Origin: Pandoraea anhela | GTDB taxonomy: Bacteria > Pseudomonadota > Gammaproteobacteria > Burkholderiales > Burkholderiaceae | Direction of reading: 5' to 3' | DNA length: 64,000 bases | Assembly: GCF_902459655.1 (NCBI RefSeq) | Contig: NZ_CABPSB010000017.1 | Span: 1 to 64,000, forward strand | In this document: positions 8,179-16,388 of the stretch, one piece after another | How the letters are laid out: every line of letters starts with the position of its first letter | Numbering within the stretch: the stretch's first letter is position 1 | Notes under the pieces: generated by a model | Databases searched by the model: none | What the model saw: only the letters and a program-made list of their open reading frames with translations | Told to the model about the DNA's origin: nothing | Translations under genes and position numbers: made by a program

Positions 8179-8273
8179 TCAGCATCGCTAAGCATTTAGA
8201 TTATCGTAGAATATCCTTTGCCACGCGGGTAATCGAGCGGGTTGGATTAGAAAAAATATCGAGGGGAACTTGC

Positions 8274-9314
8274 ATGACGAAGATAATTACCTTGTTCAAT
8301 CACAAGGGTGGCGTAAGCAAAACAACTACGACGTTCAATCTGGGCTGGATGCTCGCTTCGCTCGGCAAACGTGTGCTCCTTGCCGACTTCGACCCTCAAT
8401 GCAACCTCACCGGTATGGTGTTGGGTTTCAAGGGAATCGAAGATTTAGAGGAAACGTATAAGTCTGATCCGCCGAACAACGTCAAAGACGGACTTGCGCC
8501 GGCATTTGAATCTAAACCTCGACAGATTGTCGGCGCCGAGTGCGTTCAGGTTCCAAGCAACGACAACCTCTTCCTGTTGCCCGGCCACATTGGCCTCGCA
8601 GAATACGAAACCACTCTCGGTGTAGCCCAAGAACTCAGCGGCTCATTACTCGCTCTGCGAAACCTTCCTGGATCATTACGGTTTCTTTTGGATGCAACTG
8701 CGGAAAAGTACGCGATTGATTATGTGCTGGTCGACCTTAGCCCTAGCCTCGGCCCGATGAACCAGAATCTGTTGATGACTTGCGATCACTTTATCGTACC
8801 TCTTCACCCAGATTACTTCTCTTCGATGGCCCTCAGTTCGCTGTCAAAATCTCTACCACGCTGGGCAGCGTGGGCAAAGACTGCTTATAGCATTGCCGTT
8901 TTGAGGGATGCGGATTACCCATTTCCCGAGCCCAAAGCCAAGTTCATTGGCGCGGTCGTCCAGAAGTACCGTCCCCGGAATGGGCAACCGAGCGCAGCCT
9001 TCCAGCGCTGGGTTGATCAACTAGCGAGGGGGCTTCGCAATGAGCTCATTCCTAGTCTGGAGTCGTGTGGCTTATTGAATTCTGATGAGTTCGAAGAGAA
9101 AGCTGGATTTGCTCCGTACGAACCACTCCTCAATGTCGCAGACTTCAACAGCCTAATTGCCCAGTCTCAGGAACACCTGGTTCCAGTGTATGCCTTGACG
9201 GCAGAAATGCTTCAACAGGCAGGCGCGGTGTGGGATAGTACGAAGGAAAGTATGCAGAAGTTCGAAACGGCATTCCGCGATTGCGCGAACAAAGTAATTA
9301 GCCTTACGACATGA
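8274..9314 (+). CDS. ParA-family ATPase
   Basis: A 346-residue ATPase with the deviant Walker A motif KGGVSKTT (residues 11-18), DFDPQCNLTG (switch/A' motif) and VLVDLSPSLGPMNQN (Walker B). A ribosome site GAGGGG precedes the ATG. Family members position plasmids, chromosomes or large complexes using ATP-dependent dimers on DNA or membrane. No ParB or parS is visible here. Instead the gene overlaps an HEPN gene by ATGA, so a role as the sensor or carrier of a toxin-like partner is a reasonable inference. The C-terminal 80 residues are unusual for a plain partition ATPase. Confidence 0.8.
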   Translation: MTKIITLFNHKGGVSKTTTTFNLGWMLASLGKRVLLADFDPQCNLTGMVLGFKGIEDLEETYKSDPPNNVKDGLAPAFESKPRQIVGAECVQVPSNDNLFLLPGHIGLAEYETTLGVAQELSGSLLALRNLPGSLRFLLDATAEKYAIDYVLVDLSPSLGPMNQNLLMTCDHFIVPLHPDYFSSMALSSLSKSLPRWAAWAKTAYSIAVLRDADYPFPEPKAKFIGAVVQKYRPRNGQPSAAFQRWVDQLARGLRNELIPSLESCGLLNSDEFEEKAGFAPYEPLLNVADFNSLIAQSQEHLVPVYALTAEMLQQAGAVWDSTKESMQKFETAFRDCANKVISLTT

Positions 9315-9943
9315 CCCCGATTGCACATTTCGAATCAATTTGGGGACGATGTGAGGAGTTAGCCGCAATGCATGCGTATTTGGCTAAGCAGCTTACGAAT
9401 GCATTGCGTCCGGATGAATTGCTTCGTGCCGAATGGGTCACTCGGGTTAGCGCTCTTGACTTGTACGTTCACGAACTTGTCGCCAAGGGGATGCTGGACA
9501 CGTTTGAGGGCCGCAAACCGGCCTCAAACGGATATCTCCGCTTCCAAGTTGCTAACGACGTTTTAATGAGAATCCGCTCAGCGCCTTCGCCCAATGCTGC
9601 TCGCCAGGCATTCGACTTGGAAGTTCGGACGAGACTCGGATACGTTACGTATCAAGACCCGGATAAGATCGCGGAGGGTGTGCGCTTGTGTTCCGATGTG
9701 GAACTGTGGAATGACGTAGCCATCGCACTAGGTGCTACTCAGGCAACGAAGATCGTGAAAGCGAAGGCCATCAAGCGAGAACTCTCCCTGATTGTAGAAC
9801 GCCGAAACAAGATCGCCCATGAAGGGGACTTGCAGCCCCTGCCCCCCCGCGTCCCTTGGGTAATAGATCGAGCGGATCTTCAACACGTCGCGCGTTGTAT
9901 CGAAGGGATCGTTCGTGCGATAGATAGTATCGTCACCGCTTAA
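9311..9943 (+). CDS. HEPN-domain protein (RiboL-PSP-HEPN-like), probable RNase partner of ParA
   Basis: A 210-residue, mostly helical protein. It carries the HEPN catalytic signature R-x4-H as RNKIAH (R165 to H170) in ERRNKIAHEGD, and an earlier helical segment (RVSALDLYVHELVAKGM) typical of RiboL-PSP-type HEPN proteins. HEPN domains with an intact R-x4-6-H motif are usually metal-independent RNases in toxin-antitoxin, CRISPR and abortive-infection systems. The start overlaps the ParA stop as ATGA, implying coupled translation and probably a complex. The exact family is from memory of motif style; RNase activity is inferred. Confidence 0.7.
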   Translation: MTPIAHFESIWGRCEELAAMHAYLAKQLTNALRPDELLRAEWVTRVSALDLYVHELVAKGMLDTFEGRKPASNGYLRFQVANDVLMRIRSAPSPNAARQAFDLEVRTRLGYVTYQDPDKIAEGVRLCSDVELWNDVAIALGATQATKIVKAKAIKRELSLIVERRNKIAHEGDLQPLPPRVPWVIDRADLQHVARCIEGIVRAIDSIVTA

Positions 9944-10012
9944 GCTCGACGTTGGTTGAAATGCAGTGGTAATTGCATGAAGGTTCGATCTTCATCACGA
10001 GGATCGCACCTC

Positions 10013-10255
10013 ATGAACTTCTTTCCCCATCACAAACGCAGCATCGACGCCCTCGCAGAGATCCTCATCACCACTCGGCAAGCGAAACGCTTGACAACAA
10101 AACAGGTTGCCGCCCGACTTGGCAAACCTGAAGCATTCGTTCTCGACTACGAATCCGGCAAGTACCGGCTTGATCTTCCCGAACTTGTGGATATCGCAGA
10201 TGCCATTGGGATCGACATGGTTGAACTCATCAATCTCTACCAGCAACGAATGTGA
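10013..10255 (+). CDS. XRE-family helix-turn-helix regulator (second of two)
   Basis: An 80-residue Cro/CI-type HTH protein (LTTKQVAARLGKPEAFVLDY, then ESGKYRLDLPELVDIADAIG). I chose the ATG at 10013 because GAGG lies ten bases upstream; an earlier ATG at 9977 is possible. It is a paralogue of the regulator at 7927 and ends the ParA-HEPN cassette 69 bp after the HEPN stop, in the same direction. It may be an antitoxin-like repressor of the cassette. Confidence 0.7.
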   Translation: MNFFPHHKRSIDALAEILITTRQAKRLTTKQVAARLGKPEAFVLDYESGKYRLDLPELVDIADAIGIDMVELINLYQQRM

Positions 10256-10282
10256 ATGCCTCGCGCCAGAGCAGCGTCTAAC

Positions 10283-11155
10283 TTACGCCATAGGCTCAGA
10301 CATTGTCCGCTGAATCCGCTCCATCAAATGTCGGAAATGCATATGATCCGATTTTTCTTCACAGCGCATCATAAGATCCTCCGTTTCTCTCGCCAACACG
10401 TGAATCTGCTCCATCCTTTCAGCTAATGGAACGCGTTTCGACTCCCTCAATCGTTCCAAAGAATTCGAGATTCTCTCGTACTCGATGGCGGTGATAGAAC
10501 CGCGTCGGGGGGATCTCACTCTTTCATGCATCGTGATCTCCATCAACTTCCTCACTTCTCGCATTTCAGCCTGAAGAACCTCCAAGGCCAAGCCCTCCTT
10601 TCCGCCTTTGAGATCAGGGATCTTTGCTGCGCTATTGAGCGCCAAGAGTTTTACGATTGAGTTAACGTTCCCTGCATCTCCATCCGCAGCCACAGTTGCC
10701 TCGATCGCGTCCTTCAGCTCCCCCTGCGTACGGAGTACGTCGTGATAGCGCATTTCTTTCGAATATTCGAGATATCGAAGCGGCGCAATATCAAAAATCT
10801 TAGGGGTCCCTATTTCCTGAATAATCACAACAGGTCGATCAAATGCCTGCCTAATTCCAAGCTCAAAAAGTACATTCGGATTTCTACTACTTAGATCGCA
10901 TATTGCAATGGGTGCATCGATAAGTTTTTTCAGTATGTCCAGATGAATAAGATTGGTCGCTTTTACTTCATCAGCACGGATCGCTTGATACCCTGCTTTC
11001 TCACAGGATGGGTAAATCACGTTGTCATAAACGTGCTTAAAATGCCCCTGAGGATAACCATCGACATCCGCGATTGGCATTATTACGAAGCAATCTTTCT
11101 TTTTATCTTTATCAGCCACATCCCCCCCTATCTTTTCCTTTATTTTTCCTATCAA
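10283..11155 (-). CDS. TIR-like / nucleoside 2-deoxyribosyltransferase-like protein
   Basis: A 290-residue protein. Residues 20-120 form a Rossmann-like domain: DCFVIMPIA, then AGYQAIRADE, ICDLSSRNPNVLFELGI and PVVII. The DLS-x-NPNV-x-ELG motif with E98 is typical of nucleoside deoxyribosyltransferase-like and TIR-like domains, some of which cleave NAD or nucleotides in anti-phage systems. The C-terminal half is a charged coiled-coil-like region of unknown role. It is AT-rich and converges on the XRE/ParA/HEPN cassette 27 bp away. An effector function is inferred, not shown. Confidence 0.65.
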   Translation of the reverse strand: MIGKIKEKIGGDVADKDKKKDCFVIMPIADVDGYPQGHFKHVYDNVIYPSCEKAGYQAIRADEVKATNLIHLDILKKLIDAPIAICDLSSRNPNVLFELGIRQAFDRPVVIIQEIGTPKIFDIAPLRYLEYSKEMRYHDVLRTQGELKDAIEATVAADGDAGNVNSIVKLLALNSAAKIPDLKGGKEGLALEVLQAEMREVRKLMEITMHERVRSPRRGSITAIEYERISNSLERLRESKRVPLAERMEQIHVLARETEDLMMRCEEKSDHMHFRHLMERIQRTMSEPMA

Positions 11156-11713
11156 CAGCGATCATTTTCGGCGATTCAGAAGGTTAGCATAAACCTATCC
11201 CACCGTACCCTGATCAAACCTCGACCAGTTTATCCACTCAAGATCCAACGCTGCCTGAGCTTGACAGAGCTTCGCTAGGCCAACAACCGATTACCGTGCC
11301 GCACTTTATCCTCATGCCAGTCAATCCGCGTGGGACATGGATCGGATAACAGATCACATAATTATTATATTTTTCTCTTCTCGTTATCCCACGGGGCAGG
11401 TCCACCCGCGACGACCAGCTGTCGGCGCCACCGTAATCGCCGGTTGAGGTACGTCCTTAGATAGATTAGCTGCAAGCCTGGATCGGTAAATCCGCGTATT
11501 CGGTGATGTTGCTAAAGGTCCCAACGAAAGGTGGGGGAACTCCTGGGCACAAGCTGGCGCAAAAATTTGCAAGTCCGATCTCAGAAGTATAATTTTTTGG
11601 AATGCGGAACGTTACGAGCCGAAAAATACAACCCGCCCAAGGTCACGTTTGGCAAAAAATGTGAGGCGGCAAAAACTCCCGCTCGCCGCCCTCATCTCTA
11701 TGTCTTCTTCTGC
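11156..11713. other. Non-coding stretch without recognised features
   Basis: 558 bp between the TIR-like gene and the SHOCT gene. The part next to 11156 must hold the TIR-like promoter and is AT-rich. The rest (11,280-11,700) shows no convincing frame, RNA gene or repeat; short frames there lack ribosome sites and family motifs. It may be decayed island DNA. Confidence 0.5.
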
Positions 11714-12133
11714 TCAAATACTCGCGAGAATCTCGTCGCGTCGCTTCTGGAAATCTTCGGGGCTGATGAGTCCCTTCTCGTGCAGATCCTTCAGCTTCCG
11801 AATACGGTCCTCGAGCGAGGCTGACGAACTTGCTGCTGGTGGCGTTTGCGCAGTGTTGCCTGCTCCGGCACATGCTGCATTGATGTCATTCATCAATGCC
11901 ACCTCATCAAACAGCGTGTTGCCCTTCTTGTCTCGCGTGAGATTTGAATAATGTCGACCGAGAGCAAGCGTTTCTTGCTTGATATCGGCGTTTGTAGGGG
12001 TTCCTTTCAGCTTTTCCAGAGACGAGATATACCGCTGACGCGCAGCTTCTCGTTCCCGCGCTGCCTTATTCCCAGCCATAACACCAGCGACAATTATCCC
12101 AATGACTGCTACAAGAAATATCCACCCCATCAC
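11714..12133 (-). CDS. Membrane-anchored SHOCT-domain protein
   Basis: A 139-residue protein with an N-terminal transmembrane helix (MMGWIFLVAVIGIIVAGVMA), a charged linker and a C-terminal SHOCT module (LKDLHEKGLISPEDFQKRRD). SHOCT is a short helical hairpin thought to mediate oligomerisation, common at the ends of membrane and phage-associated proteins. It lies alone at the right end of the AT-rich island, on the minus strand. Its exact function is unknown. Confidence 0.7.
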   Translation of the reverse strand: MMGWIFLVAVIGIIVAGVMAGNKAAREREAARQRYISSLEKLKGTPTNADIKQETLALGRHYSNLTRDKKGNTLFDEVALMNDINAACAGAGNTAQTPPAASSSASLEDRIRKLKDLHEKGLISPEDFQKRRDEILASI

Positions 12134-12397
12134 GTTCCCCTTGTTATCTGGTCACATCAATATTTTCGGTTTTACTGATTACCCAACGCCGAAGCAGGCC
12201 ACCAATCGACATCTAAGCTGGTTTTGGTCATGCAGTGTATGACACGCTCGACGCTTACATCAAGGTTCCCTACACCCCGGTCTTCTTCTCTTGAATCTGT
12301 CCTTTAAATGGATTTTTGCCACCGGACCCACACAAAGCGACCAAGGAAGCCCCAAAACCGCCTGAAACCGGACCAACGGGAATCTAAAAAAGCGCCT

Positions 12398-12423
12398 GCG
12401 ATGGGAATCGATCCCAAGGCTCT
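12398..12423 (-). repeat. Inverted partial copy of the tRNA-Gly 3' half
   Basis: On the minus strand, 26 bases beginning AGAGCCTTGGGATCGATTCC match the variable-loop to T-arm part of the adjacent tRNA-Gly with two mismatches, in the opposite orientation. One mismatch falls in the T-stem and one in the T-loop, so it cannot be a functional tRNA. It is probably a footprint of past integration or rearrangement. Confidence 0.65.
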
Positions 12424-12459
12424 CACCCCAGAAGCGCACCCACCTACAAAACGCGCAGA

Positions 12460-12489
12460 TTGCCAAACGCCACAATCCCCGCGTAGAAT
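12460..12489 (+). promoter_or_regulatory. Promoter of tRNA-Gly
   Basis: TTGCCA (-35) and TAGAAT (-10), 18 bp apart. The predicted start falls 4 to 6 bases before the tRNA 5' end. Confidence 0.6.
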
Positions 12490-12499
12490 GGCACCCTTC

Positions 12500-12573
12500 G
12501 CGGGCGTCGTATAATGGTAATACCCTAGCTTCCCAAGCTAGAGCCGTGGGTTCGATTCCCATCGCCCGCTCCA
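12500..12573 (+). tRNA. tRNA-Gly (anticodon CCC)
   Basis: Full cloverleaf with acceptor GCGGGCG/CGCCCGC, D-arm with GTATAATGGTAATAC, anticodon stem CTAGC/GCTAG with loop TTCCCAA (anticodon CCC), T-arm TGGGTTCGATTCCCA and an encoded CCA end. It reads GGG codons. It marks the right border of the AT-rich island, but its 3' end faces away from the island, so classical 3'-end integration does not explain the island's position. Confidence 0.95.
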
Positions 12574-12760
12574 GAACGCTTCCCTCCCCCACGGGGGTTC
12601 TCTCGGTACGTTCTGCAAGTCTTGATACTTCCCAAGAGATTTCCGCCAGCGCTCTGACGCACCCCGTCACAGCGTCATGCCGTACCCCTATCAGGAGTCG
12701 CTTCAGCGCCCCCGCAGTGCAGGCGCCGAAGCCAGCATAGCCCGACGTCGCAATTTCGAC

Positions 12761-13228
12761 TCAGAGGCCCAGTTCGGACAGCCCCGGATGATCGTCCGGA
12801 CGGCGCCCGAGCGGCCAGTGATACTTCCGCTCGCTTTCCTTGATCGGCATGTCGTTGATGCTCGCATAACGACGCTGCATCAATCCATTCGCGGCGAACT
12901 CCCAGTTCTCATTTCCATATGACCGGAACCAGTTGCCCGCATCGTCGTGCCATTCATAGGCATAACGCACCGCAATCCGGTTGCCGTCGAAGGCCCAAAG
13001 CTCCTTGATGAGCCGATAGTCGAGCTCCTTGCGCCACTTGCGCTCCAGAAAAGCCTGCGCCTCAGCACGGTTGGTCGCAAATTCAGCACGATTGCGCCAT
13101 TGCGTATCCAACGTGTAAGCAAGCGCCACCTTGGCCGCATCGCGTGTGTTCCAGCCATCTTCGGCCAAACGGATTTTCTCGATCGCGGTTTCCCGGGTGA
13201 ACGGCGGCAGCGGAGGACGTGTTTCCAT
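12761..13228 (-). CDS. NTF2-like / SnoaL-fold protein (DUF1348 family)
   Basis: A 155-residue single-domain protein of the DUF1348 branch of the NTF2-like superfamily. Recognisable segments are [33 protein letters not shown] and [14 protein letters not shown]. Family members are small cone-shaped proteins of mostly unknown enzymatic role. It is divergent from a TetR gene across 87 bp carrying two copies of one palindromic operator, so it is very likely repressed by that TetR protein. It could act on the compound the regulator senses. Confidence 0.8.
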   Translation of the reverse strand: METRPPLPPFTRETAIEKIRLAEDGWNTRDAAKVALAYTLDTQWRNRAEFATNRAEAQAFLERKWRKELDYRLIKELWAFDGNRIAVRYAYEWHDDAGNWFRSYGNENWEFAANGLMQRRYASINDMPIKESERKYHWPLGRRPDDHPGLSELGL

Positions 13229-13251
13229 GATGACTCCTGACAGTTAGCAAG

Positions 13252-13269
13252 GTAGACCGATCTGTCTAC
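13252..13269. promoter_or_regulatory. TetR operator, copy 1
   Basis: GTAGAC-CGATCT-GTCTAC, a perfect 6-bp inverted repeat with a 6-bp spacer. It is repeated with small changes at 13289, between the divergent NTF2-like and TetR genes. Confidence 0.7.
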
Positions 13270-13288
13270 ATGGCGAAGTGTAGACGCG

Positions 13289-13306
13289 GTAGAACGACCT
13301 GTCTAC
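13289..13306. promoter_or_regulatory. TetR operator, copy 2
   Basis: GTAGAA-CGACCT-GTCTAC. Same flanks (G before, A after) and spacing as copy 1; the two sites are 37 bp apart start to start. It ends ten bases before the TetR ATG, so binding would block the regulator's own transcription. Confidence 0.7.
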
Positions 13307-13315
13307 AATTCCCCT

Positions 13316-13891
13316 ATGAATCCTACTCATGACTGCCCCGCCCAACCGTCACCCCGCGATCGCATCCTCGTCGCAGCGCACGATCTGTTCTATCGCGACG
13401 GCGTGAGGGCGACGGGAATCGACAAGATCATCGAGCGGTCGAAAGTCACCAAGGTCACGTTCTATCGTCAGTACCCGAGCAAAGACGACCTCATCCGCGC
13501 ATACCTGGATTACCGGCATGTCCACTGGATGCGCTGGTTTCGCACGACGCTCGAAGATCATGTGGCCAACGGACAGGCACCGTCCGAGGCGCTCGTCGCC
13601 ACGCTGACGCAATGGTTCTCACAGGACGAATTCCGAGGCTGCGCCTTCCTGAACTCATCGGCCGAACTCGGGACCGCCGACCCCGAAATCCTGAAAATCG
13701 TGCGACAGCATAAAGACGACATGACGGCCGTCCTCGAAGGACTCGTCCCCCCCGGCGCCGCCCGCGCCACGAAAGCACGAGCCCTTGCCCTGGCCGTCGA
13801 CGGCGCAATCGTGCATGCGCAGATGGGACATCCCCTGCCCCTCGTTCTCGACGGCCTCAGAACGCTCATCCACCCCGTGCTCACGCCGTGA
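13316..13891 (+). CDS. TetR-family regulator
   Basis: A 191-residue one-component repressor. The N-terminal HTH (GVRATGIDKIIERSKVTKVT, then FYRQYPSKDDLI) is followed by a helical ligand domain with a conserved WFSQDEFRGCAFLNSSAELG segment typical of TetR regulators in this subgroup. It is divergent from the NTF2-like gene and probably autoregulated through the two palindromes upstream. The ligand is unknown. Confidence 0.9.
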   Translation: MNPTHDCPAQPSPRDRILVAAHDLFYRDGVRATGIDKIIERSKVTKVTFYRQYPSKDDLIRAYLDYRHVHWMRWFRTTLEDHVANGQAPSEALVATLTQWFSQDEFRGCAFLNSSAELGTADPEILKIVRQHKDDMTAVLEGLVPPGAARATKARALALAVDGAIVHAQMGHPLPLVLDGLRTLIHPVLTP

Positions 13892-14131
13892 TGCCGACGT
13901 GCCGACGGCCAAAAGCATCGCCCGACGGCACAGTCCTTGCGCGGTCGGTGCACAGTCTCTGCTGCGGTTTCGCTGCATTTGCCGGCGCTCATGCCATCCG
14001 CACCACATCAAACCCATGCCTGATATCCGGTTATTTGAACGTTGAGTCAAAAATAACCTATAGTCACGGCATTGCAGCCACGCAGCAGGTGCGCTGCCCC
14101 ATCGATTGCTCCCGATAGACGAGGCTCAGCC

Positions 14132-14713
14132 ATGAGCGGCAGACCCAGAGAATTCGACGACGCGGCCGTCATCGACGCCGCAATGGACGTCTTCTGGACG
14201 CATGGCTATGAAGGCACGTCCGCGCAAACGCTCGTCGAATGCACCGGCCTCGGACGCGGCAGCCTCTATAACGCCTTCGGCAGCAAGCTCAACCTCTATC
14301 ACGAAGCGCTCGACCGCTATCAGGCGCTCGGACTCCAGAAGCAGGCCGACATTCTCAGCACGCCCGGCCCCGTCAAGGATCGGCTGCGTGCGCTCATGCA
14401 ATGGGGCATCGACGACGATCTCGATCCGGTCAAACAACGCGGCTGCATGGCCCTGTTCGCCGCGTTCGAGCGCGGCGCCAAGGACGAGAAAGTCCGACAG
14501 ATCAGTCAGGCTTACTTCACCCGCATCGAACAAGTGCTCGTCCATCTGATCGCCGTCGGGCAGCACAACGGTGAACTGTCCACCGACCGCTCACCCGTCG
14601 TCGTGGCGCGCACATTCCTGTCGAGCTACTACGGCCTGCGCGCCCTCGGGCGCACCGTCTGCGACCGCGCCTTCCTAGAAGGCATCATGCAAGGCACGCT
14701 CGATCAACTCTGA
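14132..14713 (+). CDS. TetR-family regulator
   Basis: A 193-residue repressor with HTH GYEGTSAQTLVECTGLGRGS followed by LYNAFGSKLNLYHEAL, and a ligand domain containing KQRGCMALFAAFERG. I used the ATG at 14132 (GAGGCTCAGCC upstream) rather than a longer frame. It is followed 157 bp downstream in the same direction by an MFS exporter, so control of that exporter is likely. It is separate from the TetR at 13316 and uses different promoter DNA. Confidence 0.88.
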   Translation: MSGRPREFDDAAVIDAAMDVFWTHGYEGTSAQTLVECTGLGRGSLYNAFGSKLNLYHEALDRYQALGLQKQADILSTPGPVKDRLRALMQWGIDDDLDPVKQRGCMALFAAFERGAKDEKVRQISQAYFTRIEQVLVHLIAVGQHNGELSTDRSPVVVARTFLSSYYGLRALGRTVCDRAFLEGIMQGTLDQL

Positions 14714-14755
14714 CGCCCGACCCAGGCCGTCATTTCGTCGCTGACCTTACCGCTG

Positions 14756-14791
14756 ACCTCATCGCTCACCTCATCGCTCACCTCATCGCTT
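14756..14791. repeat. Three tandem 12-bp repeats
   Basis: ACCTCATCGCTC occurs at 14756, 14768 and 14780, the last with one change, with looser copies just before. It lies between the TetR stop and the MFS gene. Probably slippage-derived; no known role. Confidence 0.7.
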
Positions 14792-14870
14792 AACTTCTCG
14801 CGCTGCACATCACTCACCACACCTGACACCCTGCCCCCTCGCGGGCCGCACCCTCACCCGCGATTATGGA

Positions 14871-16085
14871 ATGATCGTTATAGATATGAAGCAAAAATCG
14901 ACAATGCCGCCCGTCGTCTACCTGCTTGGACTGACCGTCTTCGCGATGACCACAGCGGAATTCATGGTCGCCGGCATGATGCCGGCGCTCGCCCACGCGA
15001 TGCATGTCGGGATCGGCGACATCGGCAATCTCATCTCGCTCTATGCATTGGGGATGACCGTTGGCGGGCCGGTGCTGACGGCACTGCTGCTCGCCCTGCG
15101 CACGCCGCACAAGCGCGCGCTGATCTGGTTGCTGACGATTAACGTCGCAGGCGGCGTACTTGCCGCGATCTCGACTCGCTACGAGGTGATGGCCGTCGCG
15201 CGCATCATCATGGGCGTCGCCAGCTCGGCGACGTTCGGCGTCGCGCTCACGCTCTGCGCCGATCTCGTCGCGCCGTCCGTACGCGGACGCGCTGCTTCCT
15301 TCGTGCTCGGAGGGCTCATGTTCTCGCCCGTGGTCGGTGTGCCGCTCACGGCCTTCATCGAGCAGCACTTCGGCTGGCGCGCCAGTTTCTGGCTCGTGGC
15401 CGTGCTCGCCGCGTTGTGTACCGTGGCCGTCGCGCTGTGGGCGCCCAAGCGTGAGAGGCAGGCGGGGGAAGTTGTCAGCCTGGCGGCTGAATTCCGCTCG
15501 CTGCGCAATCGTCCGCTGTGGGCCGCGTTCACGACCAGCGGTCTGATCATCGGGGCGACGTTCGCCGCGTTCAGCTACTTTTCGCCGATCTTTTTGAATG
15601 TCGGCGGGGTATCGGCCGCCGCCATTCCGAACCTGCTCGCGATGTACGGCATCGCCAACATCATCGGTAACGCCGTGGTGGGACGCTTCGCCGACCGTCA
15701 TACGCTGACCGTGCTGATGACGGGTTTGTCGGTGCTCGCACTGGCGCTGATCAGCTTTGCACTTTGGGCACCATTGACGCCGGTCGGTATCGCTGCGTTC
15801 GCCGCTATCGGACTAACGGGCGTGTCGCTCAATCCGGCGATGGTCGCGCGGGTGATGCGGGCCGCTGCGCCGGGGCCGCTCGTCAATACGATGCACACGT
15901 CGGTGATTACCGCGGGCCTCGCGTTCGGCACGTGGGCCGGCGGCGCCGCCATCGACGCCGGCTACGGCTTGCGTGCCCCCCTCTGGATCGGTGCCGCGAT
16001 GGCTGCGCTCGGTCTTGCCAGCTTATTACCCTACCTCCGTTCGGGTCTTGCTCAAGCCCCCGAGACGGTTTGCTCCGCGTCCTGA
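14871..16085 (+). CDS. MFS exporter, DHA1 (AraJ/Cml-like) group
   Basis: A 404-residue permease with about 12 membrane helices. The first has TTAEFMVAGMMPALA, a hallmark of drug/sugar efflux MFS proteins. A second conserved segment, VLGGLMFSPVVGVPLTAFIE, matches the motif-C region typical of antiporters. It probably exports a small toxic compound by proton antiport. The start is uncertain: ATG at 14871 or 14886, both with poor ribosome sites. The AT-rich start region contains AATGATCGTT, close to a palindromic TetR-type site, so the upstream TetR may bind there. Confidence 0.85.
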   Translation: MIVIDMKQKSTMPPVVYLLGLTVFAMTTAEFMVAGMMPALAHAMHVGIGDIGNLISLYALGMTVGGPVLTALLLALRTPHKRALIWLLTINVAGGVLAAISTRYEVMAVARIIMGVASSATFGVALTLCADLVAPSVRGRAASFVLGGLMFSPVVGVPLTAFIEQHFGWRASFWLVAVLAALCTVAVALWAPKRERQAGEVVSLAAEFRSLRNRPLWAAFTTSGLIIGATFAAFSYFSPIFLNVGGVSAAAIPNLLAMYGIANIIGNAVVGRFADRHTLTVLMTGLSVLALALISFALWAPLTPVGIAAFAAIGLTGVSLNPAMVARVMRAAAPGPLVNTMHTSVITAGLAFGTWAGGAAIDAGYGLRAPLWIGAAMAALGLASLLPYLRSGLAQAPETVCSAS

Positions 16086-16231
16086 TTCGTCAGAGACGCG
16101 CCTGACAGCCATGTCCGCACCGCGGTCGCCGACCGCCGCGGACTGGCTGCCCGTCGCGACGACCAGCGCCAATTCGCGCCTCTCTCACCCCGTGTCGTCG
16201 GCTTGATCCGGTTTCGCTCATCGCGGACGGA

Positions 16232-16339
16232 TCAGAACAGCGCCATCACATCGTTGATGAACTTGGCGACCGGTGCTGCCCGGCTTGCCCACGTGCCTAC
16301 CGTCACCAGTGCGTCGCAGATCGGTCCAATAGCTGCCAT
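16232..16339 (-). CDS. 35-residue amphipathic peptide, copy B
   Basis: Encodes MAAIGPICDALVTVGTWASR and then AAPVAKFINDVMALF. A strong ribosome site GGAGGTGTG sits directly before the ATG. It is nearly identical to the upstream copy: 29 of 35 residues match and the last 18 are the same. One Cys at residue 8, one Trp, an alternating hydrophobic/polar C-terminus. Such short, strongly translated, duplicated peptides are often membrane-active toxins, small regulators or secreted peptides. I recognise no family. Confidence 0.7.
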   Translation of the reverse strand: MAAIGPICDALVTVGTWASRAAPVAKFINDVMALF

Positions 16340-16388
16340 GTCACACCTCCAGTCAGTTCGATTCGGTTTGCGTTTCGTCGCGAATGGG

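Larger units (their letters stand above)
12134..12499. other. Island/core junction region
   Basis: 366 bp without a supported gene. Base composition changes here from island-like to GC-rich core. It contains the inverted tRNA-Gly fragment (12398-12423) and the tRNA-Gly promoter (12460-12489). Short frames across it translate the tRNA remnant and are not believable genes. Confidence 0.5.

Noticed and set aside
8274-9314. Plasmid partition locus parAB
   Set aside because: No ParB-like gene and no parS-like repeats nearby; the coupled gene is an HEPN protein.
11384-11824. Several short frames between the TIR-like and SHOCT genes
   Set aside because: No ribosome sites, no motifs, and mutually overlapping on both strands.
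12308-12514. Short open frame over the tRNA-Gly upstream region
   Set aside because: It translates the inverted tRNA fragment and runs into the real tRNA.
12500-12573. tRNA-Gly as a standard attachment site of the island
   Set aside because: The tRNA 3' end points away from the island and the partial copy is inverted, so a direct-repeat att pair is not seen.
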